From contig CM043958.1 of assembly GCA_014529385.2 (NCBI GenBank), positions 127,871,317-127,935,316 on the forward strand: a stretch of 64,000 bases of DNA, written 5' to 3'. Position 1 is the first letter of the stretch; each line of letters begins with the position of its first letter. Positions 22,928-35,002 of the stretch are shown here, one piece after another. This stretch comes from Adiantum capillus-veneris. Its lineage: Eukaryota; Streptophyta; Polypodiopsida; Polypodiales; Pteridaceae. A model generated the notes under the pieces. The model was given only the letters and a program-made list of their open reading frames with translations. It did not search any database and had not been told where the DNA came from. The translations under genes and the position numbers were made by a program.

Positions 22928-24222
22928 GAAACTTTAAGCTCCTACAAACAAAAAATGTTAGGTTTATCATTGGATTCCCTTATCCATTGTTTAAGCACAT
23001 GAGCCTTGGTGGGATATGTAAAACCTTTACAATTTAAAGAGGTCTTTCATAGGGGGTCAAATCATTTTTTTCCACTTTTTAGGGGTTTAACAGAAGATAC
23101 AAAAATCATGTTGGGGTCTTTAGAGGACTCTTTCTTCCTCTTGGATTTGGTTATTAAAGGCACATGAATACTTTCTTCCTCTGCTTGGGTCATTAAAATA
23201 TCCATTGAGGGAGTAGAGGAGAAGTCTACCTTGTCTTAGAAAGCAGAATCTTGTTCTTCCAGCTGACCTTCAAAAGAAGGATTGTCCTTGAATAGCATGC
23301 TAGGAGGTTGTGAGCTAGGAATTCCTCCTCAGTGTCAAAGGAGGAAGAGGATGACATACCCCTAGCTCTCTCCACATGATGGAGGTCCTCTTTTAGGCCC
23401 TCTTCTTGTAGAGGTGACTTCTAAATAGGTATTTGACTTTGGGAGTGACTCTGAGAAGTTCTTCCTTGGTCCTTTAGCGTCCAAATCTTGTTCATCCTCT
23501 TGATCCTCACGGATTTCTAGATCATAATTGAAAGAGTCAAAAACATTTTCCAATAGAGGGCTATAATCAATTTGCTCTTCAAAGTGTTCCCTTTGGAATT
23601 TTTCCCTCCTCTAGCAGAACTCCTCTTTGAGACAATCTAAAAACCTTCATTATTATCCTGCATAGTTTCTTCTAAAGTAGGGGTAGGTTTCAAGTCATGG
23701 CAATCCTTAATGAAGTGACCTTGCTTAAGACAATGGAAACAAGCATTGGGAGATTTTTGTAAGCCACTCTCTTTGAAGATGCAAACATTTACATGCAAAA
23801 TATTCAATAGGAACTTCAAACTTTAAATCCTTGCTAATGTCAACTTCTATTACCAGTTGAGGGTCCCATTTAGGATTGATGGTGCCTCTTGTTCTTTGCC
23901 CTTGAACATTGCCCACCCAACTCCCAACATTTTAAAGCAAAGAAAGCTACCCAACTAGTATGTCATAAAACCTAATATCTAACCAACCCAAATGATTTTC
24001 TCATATTAAAGTGATCATTTAATGTGGGAGAATAAACGGGAACAAGGGTTAAAATATAGACATATGCTTATAGATCTATCTCAACAGAGGGCCAATGGTA
24101 AAGGGGCCCAAATGAGAGATGGTCTATCAAAGAGCAAGGCTAACCAATGGAGCATAAGACCTTAGGGTTAACTTCATTGAAGGACCCCAATAGTTAGTGT
24201 AAAAGTCCTTTGACCTTAGGTA
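22928..24222 (-). pseudogene. LINE ORF1 with CCHC knuckle
   Basis: Minus strand, upstream of the ORF2 relic. CFHCLKQGHFIKDC at about 23,700-23,740 is a CX2CX4HX4C knuckle. Further upstream, sequence such as LVGxFALKCWELGG (about 23,920) resembles the DUF4283 domain of plant LINE ORF1. The frame is interrupted many times. It is cut at 24,222 by an LTR. Confidence 0.65.
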
Positions 24223-25755
24223 TGTAACATTTAATGGCCTAGTAACTTGTGTGTAGCGGAAAATAGCATGAACATAGTGAGAATTTCATTAGAATAGACT
24301 CCTCATGAGAATAACAAGAGTGCTTGGGTGGAGAGAGCAACAAAAATTATAATGCGTAGTTAGATAGCATGAACAATACTTCAAAAGAGAGAGGAATTAA
24401 GCTATTGAGAACAGTTGAGGACCGGACTTACATGGAGCCGGTTCCCCCTCCAAAAGGCTTTGTATTATGGTTTCTCCCATCAAAAGAGACATTTTACTAT
24501 ACAATTCTTTGTGTTCCTTCAATACTAGCTAGTGCAACGAAGATGGAAACTTCAAGAACTAAGCAAAACACTTGTTAAATGCAACATCAATTCCCTCACG
24601 GTCTTAAAACAAAGACCTCACACACCTTTGAAGATGGTGAGAACTAGCGGGGTATGAGAGTAGATTGAGAGGAAGAAGGAGTAGTCTTACGAGAAAGATG
24701 TACATCTCCTCACATAATCACTCATATTAGCATAGCTTAGCTTAGTAGTTAGCATGGTAGAGGAGATGAGCATGCATTGAAGCTTGGATCTTGGTTGGAT
24801 TTGCATCACAAAGCCAAGAGTTGTTGGTGTATGCCTCCATTCTCACAAGCTTGGAGTAGGTGATAAGCTCTCCATTAAAGCTTGAGAAGGAGATAGAGAG
24901 TCTCCTTACTCCACACATAGACTAGTTTGAGTGTGTATGCAATAATGCCTTTGAAAAATCAATCCCCTCTCTCTCTTGGTCGACCCCTCATGCTATTTTC
25001 TCATGCTCACACCCTATTGGCCCATGCTAGGCTTAGCCAATGAAATTTAAGCAACATAAGTGATAGCCTTTTGACATGTGTCCCCCTTTCCGCTTTTGTG
25101 AGAACTTTAGGTAACTAATTAATGCAGCTAAACTCTCATTGGACCCCTTTGTCTCCTGGCTCTAATAGCAATCAGGCAAGCCATTGTGCTGTTGAATGAT
25201 CATTGGACCCCTTGGGAGACTGTCCAATAGTCTTCTAGAGAGATTACTTATTATTGGTTCTTTTATTAAGTGTTTTTAAATTAATTAAACTAAGTTTACT
25301 CTAGCCTAATTCTCATTGGTCCACCTCCATGGACATCCAATAGGGTTTGAGTACACCTTGTGTGCATCTAGGCTAGGGAGTTGACATGTGTCCCTCTTTC
25401 CCTTTGTGTAAAGGAGATTGTGAGTGTGTCTGTGTGTGTTTCTCTCTCATCTCCTACTTCTAGAGCTCACCCCCCTTCTATGTAGGGATGCATGAAGACT
25501 TTTTGAGCACACAAAAAGCATCCAATTTTCCTAGGCTTTTGACCTTTGGACACAACCTTTGAATTTTGGAACCTTAGCATTTTGGATATCTTAATGGGCT
25601 GAACCTTAGGGTATTTTGGGCCCATCGTTGCACCTTGATCTTTTGTAGATGGCCCCCCCTTTAGATCCCTATTTTCCCTCCTTTGGATTTCTACTGTGGC
25701 CGGTTTTCTAGCTTAACCAATATTCTAGCTTTTTCTCCCCTGGCACTTTTCGACA
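24223..25755 (-). repeat. Solo LTR related to the gag-only element
   Basis: In minus orientation it begins TGTCGAAAAGTGCC at 25,755 and ends AAATGTTACA at 24,223 (1,533 bp). It shares scattered blocks with the LTRs at 25,922-27,240 and 28,619-29,913, for example GATGGGAGAAACCATAATAC, TATTGTTCATGCTA and AATCCAACCAAGA. The flanking five bases differ (AGGTA on the left, TTAAA on the right), so this is not a simple insertion with a target duplication. Confidence 0.65.
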
Positions 25756-25921
25756 TTAAATGATCAGTTTAACATGAGAAAATCATTTAGGAGAATTAGA
25801 TATTAGTTATTATGATAGGTAAGCTAGGGCTGAGCTTCAGGTGAGAACCTGGCCCACGCTTGAGGTGCTTGAGGTGGGAACCTAGACCAAGCTTAAGGTG
25901 CTTCAGGTGGGAACCCGGCCC
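25756..25921 (+). repeat. LINE fragment and GGTGCTTGAGG minisatellite
   Basis: 25,756-25,810 resembles LINE ORF1 sequence at about 23,970-24,025 in inverse orientation (shared blocks AAATGATTTTCTCAT and TGATCATTTAATGT on one strand). From about 25,820, repeated AGGTGCTTGAGGTGGGAACC-like units begin and continue into the following LTR. Confidence 0.5.
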
Positions 25922-28900
25922 AAGCTTAAGGTGCTTCAGGTGCTTGATGACTGAGGTGCTTGATATGATTGAGGTGATTGATGATTGAGGTGCATGAAAT
26001 GCTTGAGATGCTAGGGCTGTACTTGAGGTGAGAACCCAGGCCAAGCTTGACGTGCTTAAGGGCCAAGCTTGTGGTGGGAATTGGGCCTAGGTTTGAGGGA
26101 CTTAAGGCGTCAAAGTCCAAATTCAATCCCTACAAGGAGGGGGCGAGCCCTACATGAGGGGGGATGACAGAGAACACACACACACACTCACACAAGGCAT
26201 GCCTAGTACAAAGAAAGCAAAGGGGACACTTGTCAAGTTCCTCCTTATGTTGCCCTCATGGTGTGCCTGAAGCCTATTGGCTGGCCACCCAAAGGGTCCA
26301 ATGATAATTTAGGATATTTAATTAATTATCTTTGCCTTTATCAAGTCCTCTCTCTCAAAGGGGAAAGGGGGAAACTTGTCCCAAGGCTACCCTTGTTGCT
26401 TGTAATGCCTCCTGCTTGTGATTGGCTAGGCTTGCAGGGGTCCAATGAGCTTCAAGCATGAGCTGCAAGGGGGGGTCGACCAAAGAAATCTAGGGGGTTG
26501 TTTAGGGGGTATACTCTCCCACACACACTCTCATTATGCAATGTGCAAAGTCCAAGAGCTCCCTCTCCTTCTCCAAGCAAGAGCTCCCTCTCCTTCTCCT
26601 TCTCCTTCTCCAAGAAAGTAGAGGTTGAGAGCCTACACAAACGCTCTTGGCTATGGAGTGCAAATCCAACCAAGAGCCATGCTTCAATGCTTAAGCTTGC
26701 CATCTTCTCCATCTTCATTACTATGCTATTATGTATTCTAGCAAGAAGAGTTATGATAAGTGAGGAACTAATTCTTTCTCATATGAAATGTTTATTCTTC
26801 CTCTTCCCTACCCGCATTCCCTGCTAGCTCTCTCCACCTTCGAAGGTGTTTGAGGTCTTGGGACTGAGGCATGGGATTGTTAAAGCTTTCTTCAAAGTTT
26901 ATGTTATGCTTGTGATGCATGAAGTTTTCCATATTCATTGCATCACCTAGGTCACAAGGAACAAAAAAATTGTATTGTAACAAGTCTCTCTTAATGGGAG
27001 AAATCATAATACAAATGCCTATTGGAGGGGGGACTGGATCCACATAATTTGGTCCTCAAATGTTGTCAAGTTCTCTAAATTCTCTCTCTTGCAAAAGTAT
27101 TGTTCATGCTAAGTAAACTAATTTCTATGATTATGTTGTTATCTTCAACTATGTTCATTTGCTATGCTCACAAAGTAATTTCTTAAAATTATTATCATTA
27201 ATTTCCGCTATTCTCAAGTTAATAGTCCAATCCCATTACATTGGCATCAGAGCATTTGGTTTCTCTTTCTTTCTTAAGAAGAGAGGTCCTTAAGTAGCCT
27301 ATAAATGGTTGATTTTGTTAAGTATATTAGGGTAAGTGGAACCGGGATCTATTATTGGTTTTGCTGAGCCCACTATGTGGGTTATGGTGCACATCTCGGG
27401 AGCTTTGGACCTAATAATGGAGTCTTTTTAGACTTGCCTACAACTTTATCATTATTGAGCCATAAGAAGTCCAAAAGGAGCTATCCCTCGGCAACTCTGC
27501 TATGTTAGACCTACTCCACTACTCTCTATAATTAACCACTTCGAGCCGTGGGTGTAGATACTTAAGAGCCGATTTTCAAAGGCTAAGAGGAGTGGAAACT
27601 AAGGTTTTGAATTGCCAAACCATACATTAAGTACATACATAAATTTTGTTAACATGGCTAACAATAATCAAGAGAGTAGAATGAACATTAGCAGCTTTGA
27701 TTTTGCACATGAAGGTGCTAATGATGATGCCCCCATGTTCGTGAATTATCTCGTTACTAGGTTGCAGCAAGCTTTGGGCAACCCTGCTTTGCAAGCCAAA
27801 GTCACTCCAACAACTTCATGATTATGGAATTTCCCTTCCTCAGAGGAGAGAGAGAGCTTAGGAGGCCCCTTGAAGAGACCCCCAAAAGAAGACTCTCTCC
27901 CATTTGAGAGGAGGAATCTAAAGAGCAAGAAAGCAATGAAACTTAAAGTTCCTCTGAAGATGTGGCTCCACGAAGACGGTGGTCTAGACTCTTCCGAAAG
28001 GGAAGAGAGGAAACAAAGGAAGAAAAGGGCTAGGAAGAGGTCACCCTCTTCTCCTTCTTCTTCACCTTCCTCCTCTTTTGATGAAAGCTATGGCTATTCT
28101 CCTAGAGAATACAGAAGGGGAGGACATCGTAAATCATACCTTGCATGGCGAAGGTCCCAAAAGCTAAAGAAGTTCAAGGAGGGAGGAAAGAGTATCTATT
28201 TTCTCACCTATGATGACACATTTGGTGCTACTGACAAAGTGTTGACCTTCATCCAGCAATTTGATGCGACCTTTGGAGATGAGAGATTCAAGGAGTCCTC
28301 CAAGCTACGCCATGTAGCTATGCACTTTCAAAAATCAGCTCGTCACTGGTGGGCTAGCCTTCGTGGCAACGGCAAATCCCCAAAGACATGGAAAACTCTA
28401 CGAGTTTCCATCATGAAGCAATCCCTTGCAAGCGATGCAAAGGACAAAGTGCTTACCAAATGGTGCAGTTTGAAGCTTCTCTCTCATGAGTCTATCCACA
28501 AGTATGTAGACAAGTTTTGGGATTTACATCTCAAGGCTACTATCTTTCCAAAGATAGACTTTACAGAGCCAAAGCAACAATTCTTTGCGGGATTACCTAA
28601 AGAGATGGCCGAATACATCAGCTTAAGGTGCTTGAGGTGCTTGATGACTGAGATTCTTGAGGTGCTTGATGATTGAGATGCTTGAGGTACTTGACATACT
28701 TGAGATGCTAGGGCTGTACTTGAGGTGAGAACCCAATCCAAGCTTGAAGTGCTTAAGGGCCAAGCTTATGGTGGGAACTGGGCCTAGGCTTGAGAGACTT
28801 GAGGTGTCAAAAGTCCAAATTCAATCCCTACAAGGAGGGGGCGAGCACTACATGAGGGGGGATGAGAGAGAACACACACACACACTCACTCACACAAGGC

Positions 28901-29913
28901 ATGCCTAGGACAAAGAAAGCAAAGGGGAAACTTGTCAAGTCCTCCTCATGTTGCCCTCATGGTGTGCCTAAAGCCTATTGGTTGGTCACCAAGGGGTCCA
29001 ATGATAATTTAGGAGATTTAATTAATTATCTTTGCATTTATCAAGTCCTCTCTCTCAAAGGGGGAAGGGGGACACTTATCCCAAGGCTACCCTTGTTGCT
29101 TGTAAGGCCTCCTGCTTGTGATTGGCTAAGGCCTGGAGGGGTCCAATGAGCTTCAAGCATGAGCTACCAGGGGGGGTGGACCAAAGCAAGCTAGGGTGTT
29201 TCTTAGGGGGTATACTCTCCCACACACACTCACACACACTCTCATTATGCAATGTACAAAGTGCAAGATCTCCCTCTCCTTCTCCAAGCAAGTAGAGGTT
29301 GAGAGCCTACACCAACAGTCTTGGCTATGGAGTGCAAATCCAACCAAGAGTCATGCTTCAGTTCTTAAGCTTTCCATCTTCTCCATCTTCATTATATGCT
29401 ATTATGTATGCTAGCAAGAAGAGTTATGATAAATGAGGAAATAATTATTTCTCCTGTGAAATGTTTCTTCTTCCTCTTCCCTACCCTCATTCCCTGCTAG
29501 CTCTCTCCACCTTCGAAGGTGTTTGAGGTCTTGGGACCGAGGCTTGGGATAGTTAAAGCTTTCTTCAAAGTTTATGTTATGCTTGTGATGCATGAAGCTT
29601 TCCATCTTCATTGAACCACCTAGGTAACAAGGATCACAAAGATTGTATTGTAACAAGTCTTTCTTAATGGGAGAAATTATAATACAAATGCCTATTGGAG
29701 GGGGGACCAGCTCCACATAAATCTGGTCCTCAACTGTTGTCATATTCTCTAAATTCTCTCTCTTGCAAAAGTATTGTTCATGCCAAGTTAATTAATTGCT
29801 ATGATTATGTTTTTATCTTCAACTAGTTCACCCGCTATGCTCACAAAGTAATTTCTTAAAAGTATTCTCATTAATTTCTGCTACTCTCAAGTTAATAGGC
29901 CAATTTCATTACA
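25922..29913 (+). mobile_element. Gag-only LTR retrotransposon (deletion derivative)
   Basis: Direct repeats at 25,922-27,240 and 28,619-29,913 (both ending ATTACA) flank a tRNA-iMet-like PBS (TTGGCATCAGAGC, 27,241-27,253) and a gag region. No protease, RT, integrase or PPT is present. Gag runs straight into LTR sequence at about 28,619, which suggests a deletion from gag into the 3' LTR. The true start of the 5' LTR may lie some tens of bases left of 25,922. Confidence 0.8.
27612..28676 (+). pseudogene. Gag of the gag-only element
   Basis: The frame at 27,612-27,821 (start MPNHTLSTYINFVNMANNNQ) ends at TGA. From 27,870 a second frame has an Arg/Ser-rich part (EERKQRKKRARKRSPSSPSS), then a retrotransposon gag domain: FIQQFDATFGDERFKESSKL, ARHWWASLRGNGKSPKTW, HKYVDKFWDLHLKA and FFAGLPKEMAEYIS. 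The last eighteen or so residues of the ORF are translated LTR sequence. There is no zinc knuckle because the gene is cut before it. Gag would build the particle, but this copy is truncated. Confidence 0.75.
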
Positions 29914-31450
29914 AGTACCTTTGTGGGTTTAGGACCTTTGGGGTTGAATTCAGGGTTCCAATTAAAAACAGTCATGGGTGTATTGGTTATAATCAACCAG
30001 CCATGCCCTACAACTTGTAGGGAAGCATTTAAAAAAGACATACATTAGTTATTAGGAAGATATCGCACCTTAGTAACCTTAATATTCCTATTTGTCCATT
30101 GTTTTGCTCTCCAAGCCTTCAGAGTTTCCATAGAGGGTCTAATGTCATGGCAAAGCCCTATAACTACCATATCCTGTAGTTACGCATGCCACATTTCAAG
30201 CTCTATGGTGGGGATAGTGACCCCATCCTCAATCAGGGGTCATCTACCTCATTTTCTTTCTTGGAAGTTCTTGGTTCACCTTCTAGCTGATCCTCGGGGG
30301 CAGGCACCTACTCAGCAAACACACTTGATCAAGGGCAACCACTACAATGAACTTTCTATGTCTCTAATTCTCTAAAACATTCTTGAGCTTGCAACAGAGG
30401 AGACTTACCTATTGTTGTTTCAGCAGTTGTTCGGAGAGGTTAGAGCATAGAAGTGGTTCCAAATTAGAAGTAAGGTGGAGATTGCATCACCATTGCAGCA
30501 TAAGAGGGTTGCTGAGGTATCTGTTGAAATTTCCTTCTATTGTTGAAAGTATTGCTAGTAGAAAGAGTTGTGGTAATGGAGGCTATTGAAGTAGCATTGT
30601 ACATAGGGCGACTCTAGTAATGGGGGTTTGAGACATAGGCATGAGGGTTGATGGAAAGAGAGTGCTATCGAGGGTTAGGGTTTTCACAGGAGAACGTCGT
30701 GAAGAGGTTGTTTCACGGTGCCTCATGAAGCTCCATCCTCCCTCCCTCCCCCATGGGGAGGGAGAGGAAGGGAGGGAGTGTAGTTAGGCCACGAATGAAT
30801 GAGAAAGGGGGAGAGTGCTCTGTGATGATGGTGACACGATTGGAATGGTACAAATCATTAACCTAGCTCTAGCTCCAAGCTTGTATGATGCTCTTTTTTG
30901 AAACCATTCTACTTGACCATCATAAAATGTCTTGTTTACTCTCATAACTTTGCCGAAATGCCTTGACTATCCATAAAGGTCAACCATGCAAGTGAGGTGC
31001 TCTATGTCTAGAATAAAGCCAGATTCTCCATCATGCTATAAAAAGGCATGCGGCCATCATCCAATGAACTTGAGTTTCTATATAAATTGAGGACACCATA
31101 GGGTAAGGGGGCCAATAAAAACAACCAGCCAAAGAAAGGACAATGACACCCTCAACTATAAGACAAATTTGAACCCACTTTGTGCAATCCAAAAGGATGC
31201 TCAACATTCATTTTATTTGAAATGAAACCTTTTCATTGGGCAATGGGTGACTTTAAGCTTTGTCGGCACCCATGTCTTTCTTTTGGGGTTGGTGTGTCTT
31301 TTTTTTCACACCCATTTTTGTTACACCAGAATGCACAAATAGAATTGTAACTTTCGGCTCCGATCGTCAAAAGAGTTGAGATGAATTTTTTTGGAAAGAT
31401 CTCGGCGAGGAAAATCAAATGAGCTATTGACTGGAGATCTAGGCTCCCTC
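29914..31450 (-). pseudogene. LINE ORF1-like remnant and unassigned DNA
   Basis: Minus-strand text at about 30,150-29,930 (MTVFNWNPEFNPKGPKP and GHDIRPSMETLKAWRAKQW) resembles the DUF4283-type ORF1 of plant LINEs. From about 30,600 to 31,450 no domain is recognised. A CCCTCC-rich stretch at 30,735-30,775 is notable for composition only. Confidence 0.4.
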
Positions 31451-31454
31451 TCTT

Positions 31455-31980
31455 ATGTGGCCTTATATTGGCCCCTTTACCCTAAAAAGAGTTTTCTTGT
31501 GCAAATGGCTTCTAGTAGCATCTAACACTCTAGAGCTTCCTTGCACTACCTGTAGTGGGCATAGCCCACATCAATGCTACATTTGGCTCACCACATTTGG
31601 CATACATATCGACCAAGGCATGTTCAAGCTCAACATGTTTCTCCAATAGCCACTGTCTAGCAATGGAGCGAAAACAACAACCCGAAGCTTCCTTGTCACT
31701 GCCATGTTGAACATATCCTAAGATCACCACATTCTTGGCCACGTCTGGCATACACATTCACTACCAATTTACACATAATCTGCAAAGACATAGTCAGGAA
31801 CACATTCACCGCCAATTTACACTTAATCTCTTCGATTCTTGATTTTCCACCCGTGCTCGTAGTGCAGCATGACAGAGAAGCGCTCAAGAACAAATAAAAC
31901 AAGTGTGCTTGGATCGACAAAGAAGATTGGAAACACATCAAAGAGGAACGTCGCAACAATTCGACATGTGGAGCCAACAA
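31455..31980 (-). pseudogene. PPR protein relic
   Basis: On the minus strand, 31,757-31,530 reads KNVVILGYVQHGSDKEA, then LEHALVDMYAKCGEPNVALM. This is the characteristic text of plant PLS-type PPR proteins (NVVSWNALIAGYVQHG and LVDMYAKCG). A second copy KLVVNVYARRGQE lies at about 31,740-31,780. PPR proteins bind organellar RNA for editing or processing. The fragment covers fewer than three repeats and contains stops. Confidence 0.6.
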
Positions 31981-32020
31981 AGAGAGGTCCCAAGGATGTG
32001 ATTGGAGGGGAGCAGTTCAT

Positions 32021-32437
32021 ATCACCTTGGTAGAATAGTATTTTATGAGTGTTTCCTTATTACTTTTGACAGTTAAAGATTTGTCAATTTGTAATTGTTT
32101 GTTTGAATCTTTTGTTGTGTTTATTGCTTTTAACAATTGATCATCACTAGAAGAGAGCCGAACGTACTCAAGCGTAGATATAACACACAAAAAAAACCCA
32201 AAAAGAAAAAAACCATCTTCTAATGGATAAGTTGCAATGGCGAGCTAGATTGATAAGCTACTCAAACTTTGAACACATTTTACATTGATATTACTTCGTG
32301 TTTTGCAGTAATTTTTTTTTTCCTAGACTTTGTCTCTTCTCTTTTTTTTGATTTGCAGAACCCTATCGAGTTTCAACTTCAATGGGAATAGCTATTGTCA
32401 CTGGAATAGCGCACTAGAGTGCTTATATACAGCTTTT

Positions 32438-32491
<54 letters not shown>

Positions 32492-33550
32492 TTACTAGGA
32501 ATGACGCACACATTCCATTTTATAATTGAGCATTCAATTTTATATCAATATGCTTTTCTACTTCATCTTTGGCACACTCAATGTATTGTACAATTTGAAA
32601 GCAATGAAATACAAATTTTGTCCAAATCTCGCCTTGTTTTTACGTTTAAAATTTGTGTCGGTGTTCTTTATGCATATTTTTTTGCAAAAGCCTCGTTGTC
32701 TACTAGTGGGTGAGTCTCCATCCCTACATTTTTTCACCAACAAGCATCGATATGTAATAGATTTACAATGTTAGCATCGCTATCAGAGTCGAGAACAGAG
32801 ATTGTGATAGTGTCGCTATTACTGACCCTTATATAGGCGTTTATACCAACAATGTTATCACCTTTTATACTGTTGCCACGGGATTAAAAAAGTCAATATT
32901 TTGGTCTCAAATGTTATGGTGACCATGTTTGTAATGGAAGAGCTTTTGTGTTTGGCTGCAATGAAATGACTAAAATTTAAACTTGAAAATTATGTGCAAA
33001 TGAAACTATAATAGATTTTTCATTTTCAATCCGGACATTTACACTAGAAGCTTATTGAGCCGACTACTACAACCTAAAAATGGAATATTAAGCCCCAAAG
33101 ATCTGCACTAAGCTTAAATTCCACTAAGCATTAAGCATCACATATCTCCATTTTTCCATTTTCTCTATCTATTAGTGTGGGAGAGTGTGGTGGGGTTGAA
33201 AGGGCCTATATACTCTCTAGGTAACCTCATCCTAGCTGTTGTGGTTGATTAAAGAGCAAACCATCTATTTAACATAATATGGCGGAGGCGAGTTCCCTTT
33301 ACAAGTGTCAAAGTCTGCCAGATGAAGGCTAAATGCCAAAAGTGAGAGAAGCTCATGTGCATGCGATAAAGAGGGGGAGCGAAAGAGAGAGAAAGAGAGA
33401 GGCCGCCGGCCGTACTCGTCTATAAAATGGGCGTTTGGCTCCCCACTTTCTTGAACTCAAGTCAGCTAAGTACAAACTGAAACAGAGAAAACAATGTTGC
33501 CCTCTCTCATCATGACAGAAGAACAAGACACCAATATGTATACCGCACAC
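32021..33550. other. Non-coding, with a (TA)n tract at 32,440-32,487
   Basis: AT-rich intergenic sequence. The TA tract is 48 bp long. No credible ORF is present; the short ORFs across the TA tract are artefacts. The right end may hold downstream sequence of the Ole e 1 gene. Confidence 0.5.
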
Positions 33551-33556
33551 TTGGCC

Positions 33557-33562
33557 TTTATT
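33557..33562 (-). promoter_or_regulatory. Candidate polyadenylation signal
   Basis: AATAAA on the minus strand, about 120 bases after the stop codon of the Ole e 1 gene. The position suits a plant near-upstream element. Confidence 0.4.
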
Positions 33563-33684
33563 TCACAGAATTGAGTGATACATCAGTACAAGTCAATGAC
33601 CCGTTCGCGGCTCCCTTACTTGAATTAGTGGCTGGCAAACTATTTTGAATCAGGTCAGATAAACAATTTTGTCAGTGGGAGCTC

Positions 33685-34926
33685 CTAGTAATGAGATCCA
33701 CCACCATATGGTGGGGGAGATTTCCCAGGCTTGGGTGCAAGTACAGATGGCTGCGGGGTGTAAGCCGGTGGTGGCTTTGAACTGCACTGCTTGGGTGCAA
33801 ATGCGAACGGCCCCACCGAGAACATGAGGTTCTCCGACGGGGCGAACGTTGGGATGGGGCGGAGGGGGCCGCCGGTCTTGTCCATGTTGATATCCGTCAC
33901 TCTGCTACACTCATCAAGAGGTGATGACACTAAAACGACTACACAGTCATCAACAGGTAAAAACTTCTTGAAGTTGAAGTGCGGCACTGATATGAGGAAG
34001 AAGCCATTCGAGTCAGTAGTTGCAGTGACATAGAAGAAGCTCTTGTACCTGGGACCGGTCTGGCATACTAGCTTCACCTTGGCACCTATATGAAGGCATG
34101 CTAAACATCAGTACTAAAGAAAAGGCAAGACTCAAAATATAGCAAGACCAAGCAAGAAAGGCATACCGGCAATGGGCTTGGCATTGGTGAGGAAATCACT
34201 ACCAACGCACTTGCAGTTTTGGCATGAGACCACTCCTTCCACTGAGATCGACTTGGGTACTACTTTTGGCGTATAAGGAGCTGGCTTCGGGTGCTTATCA
34301 TCGTTACCCCGAGGCTTCTCAGCCTTTTCATAGCCACCATCGGGGCGCCCCTTATCATCTTTCTTAGGCCTCTTGCCATCATACTCATCATCATCATCAT
34401 CGTACTTGGGCTTATCCTTACCATACTTCTCGTCATCATCTTTTTCATCCTTTTTGGGCTTGCCATACCCACCCGAGTACTTCCTATTATCTTTCGAAGG
34501 CTTACCATATCCACCACTATGCTCATCATCGTCGTCGTCGTCGTCGTCGTCGTCGGCATGGCCATATTTGCCGCCATAGTTGTCCTCGTCGTCGTCGTCA
34601 TCCTTCTCAGGCTTGCCACCTTTTTTGTAAGTGGGCTTTTCATAGCCACCCTTATGGTAATCATTCTTCCTTGGGGATGACTTTTCATAGCCCTCCTCCT
34701 CCTCATCATCATCATCATCAGGCCTGCCGTATCCACCCCTGCTTTCGTCCTCGTGGCCATAGCCACCATCAGCAGGTTCAGTGTCATCATCACCTTCATC
34801 ATCATCATCTACATGAGGGGCTCCATAGGGGTAAGAATTGGCATGGACAGTTGCCACAGAAAGCAAAACAAAGAGCGCAAGCAGGCCAAGAATAAGGAAA
34901 TGCTTGATCCGCAGAGGGGAAGCCAT
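33685..34926 (-). CDS. Secreted Asp-rich protein with Ole e 1 domain (two exons)
   Basis: Exon 1 is 34,926-34,167 and exon 2 is 34,085-33,685, joined across an 81-bp intron with GT/AG borders (GCCG|GTATGCC and ATATAG|GTGCC). The joined frame has 386 codons plus stop and no interruption. Residues 1-29 (MASPLRIKHFLILGLLALFV...VHA) are a signal peptide. The next roughly 190 residues are GGYGKP/GGYEKP repeats alternating with Asp runs, one of ten Asp. The C-terminal part (ISVEGVVSCQNCKCVG, then LVCQTG, TTDSNGFFLI, LVSSPLDEC, GPLRP) is a Pollen Ole e 1/extensin-like domain. A Pro-rich tail follows. I chose this ATG because it gives the signal peptide and lies about 70 bp after a TATA box; the frame is open further upstream. 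The likely place is the cell wall. The acidic repeat may bind calcium or pectin, which is inference. It is the only intact host gene seen. Confidence 0.9.
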
Positions 34927-34995
34927 GATATGTCTATCAAGCAGGAATGCAGTTAGTAGATGTTGGTACGGATAGAATCGTGGGTTACCTGCTCC

Positions 34996-35002
34996 ATTTA
35001 TA
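34996..35002 (-). promoter_or_regulatory. TATA box of the Ole e 1-domain gene
   Basis: CCTATAAATGG on the minus strand, about 70 bases before the chosen start codon. This would give a 5' UTR of about 40-45 bases. Confidence 0.6.

Noticed and set aside
34260-34895. ORFs opposite and out of frame to the Ole e 1-domain gene (poly-Met, poly-Ser, poly-His)
   Set aside because: They are shadows of the Asp-codon repeats of the real gene.
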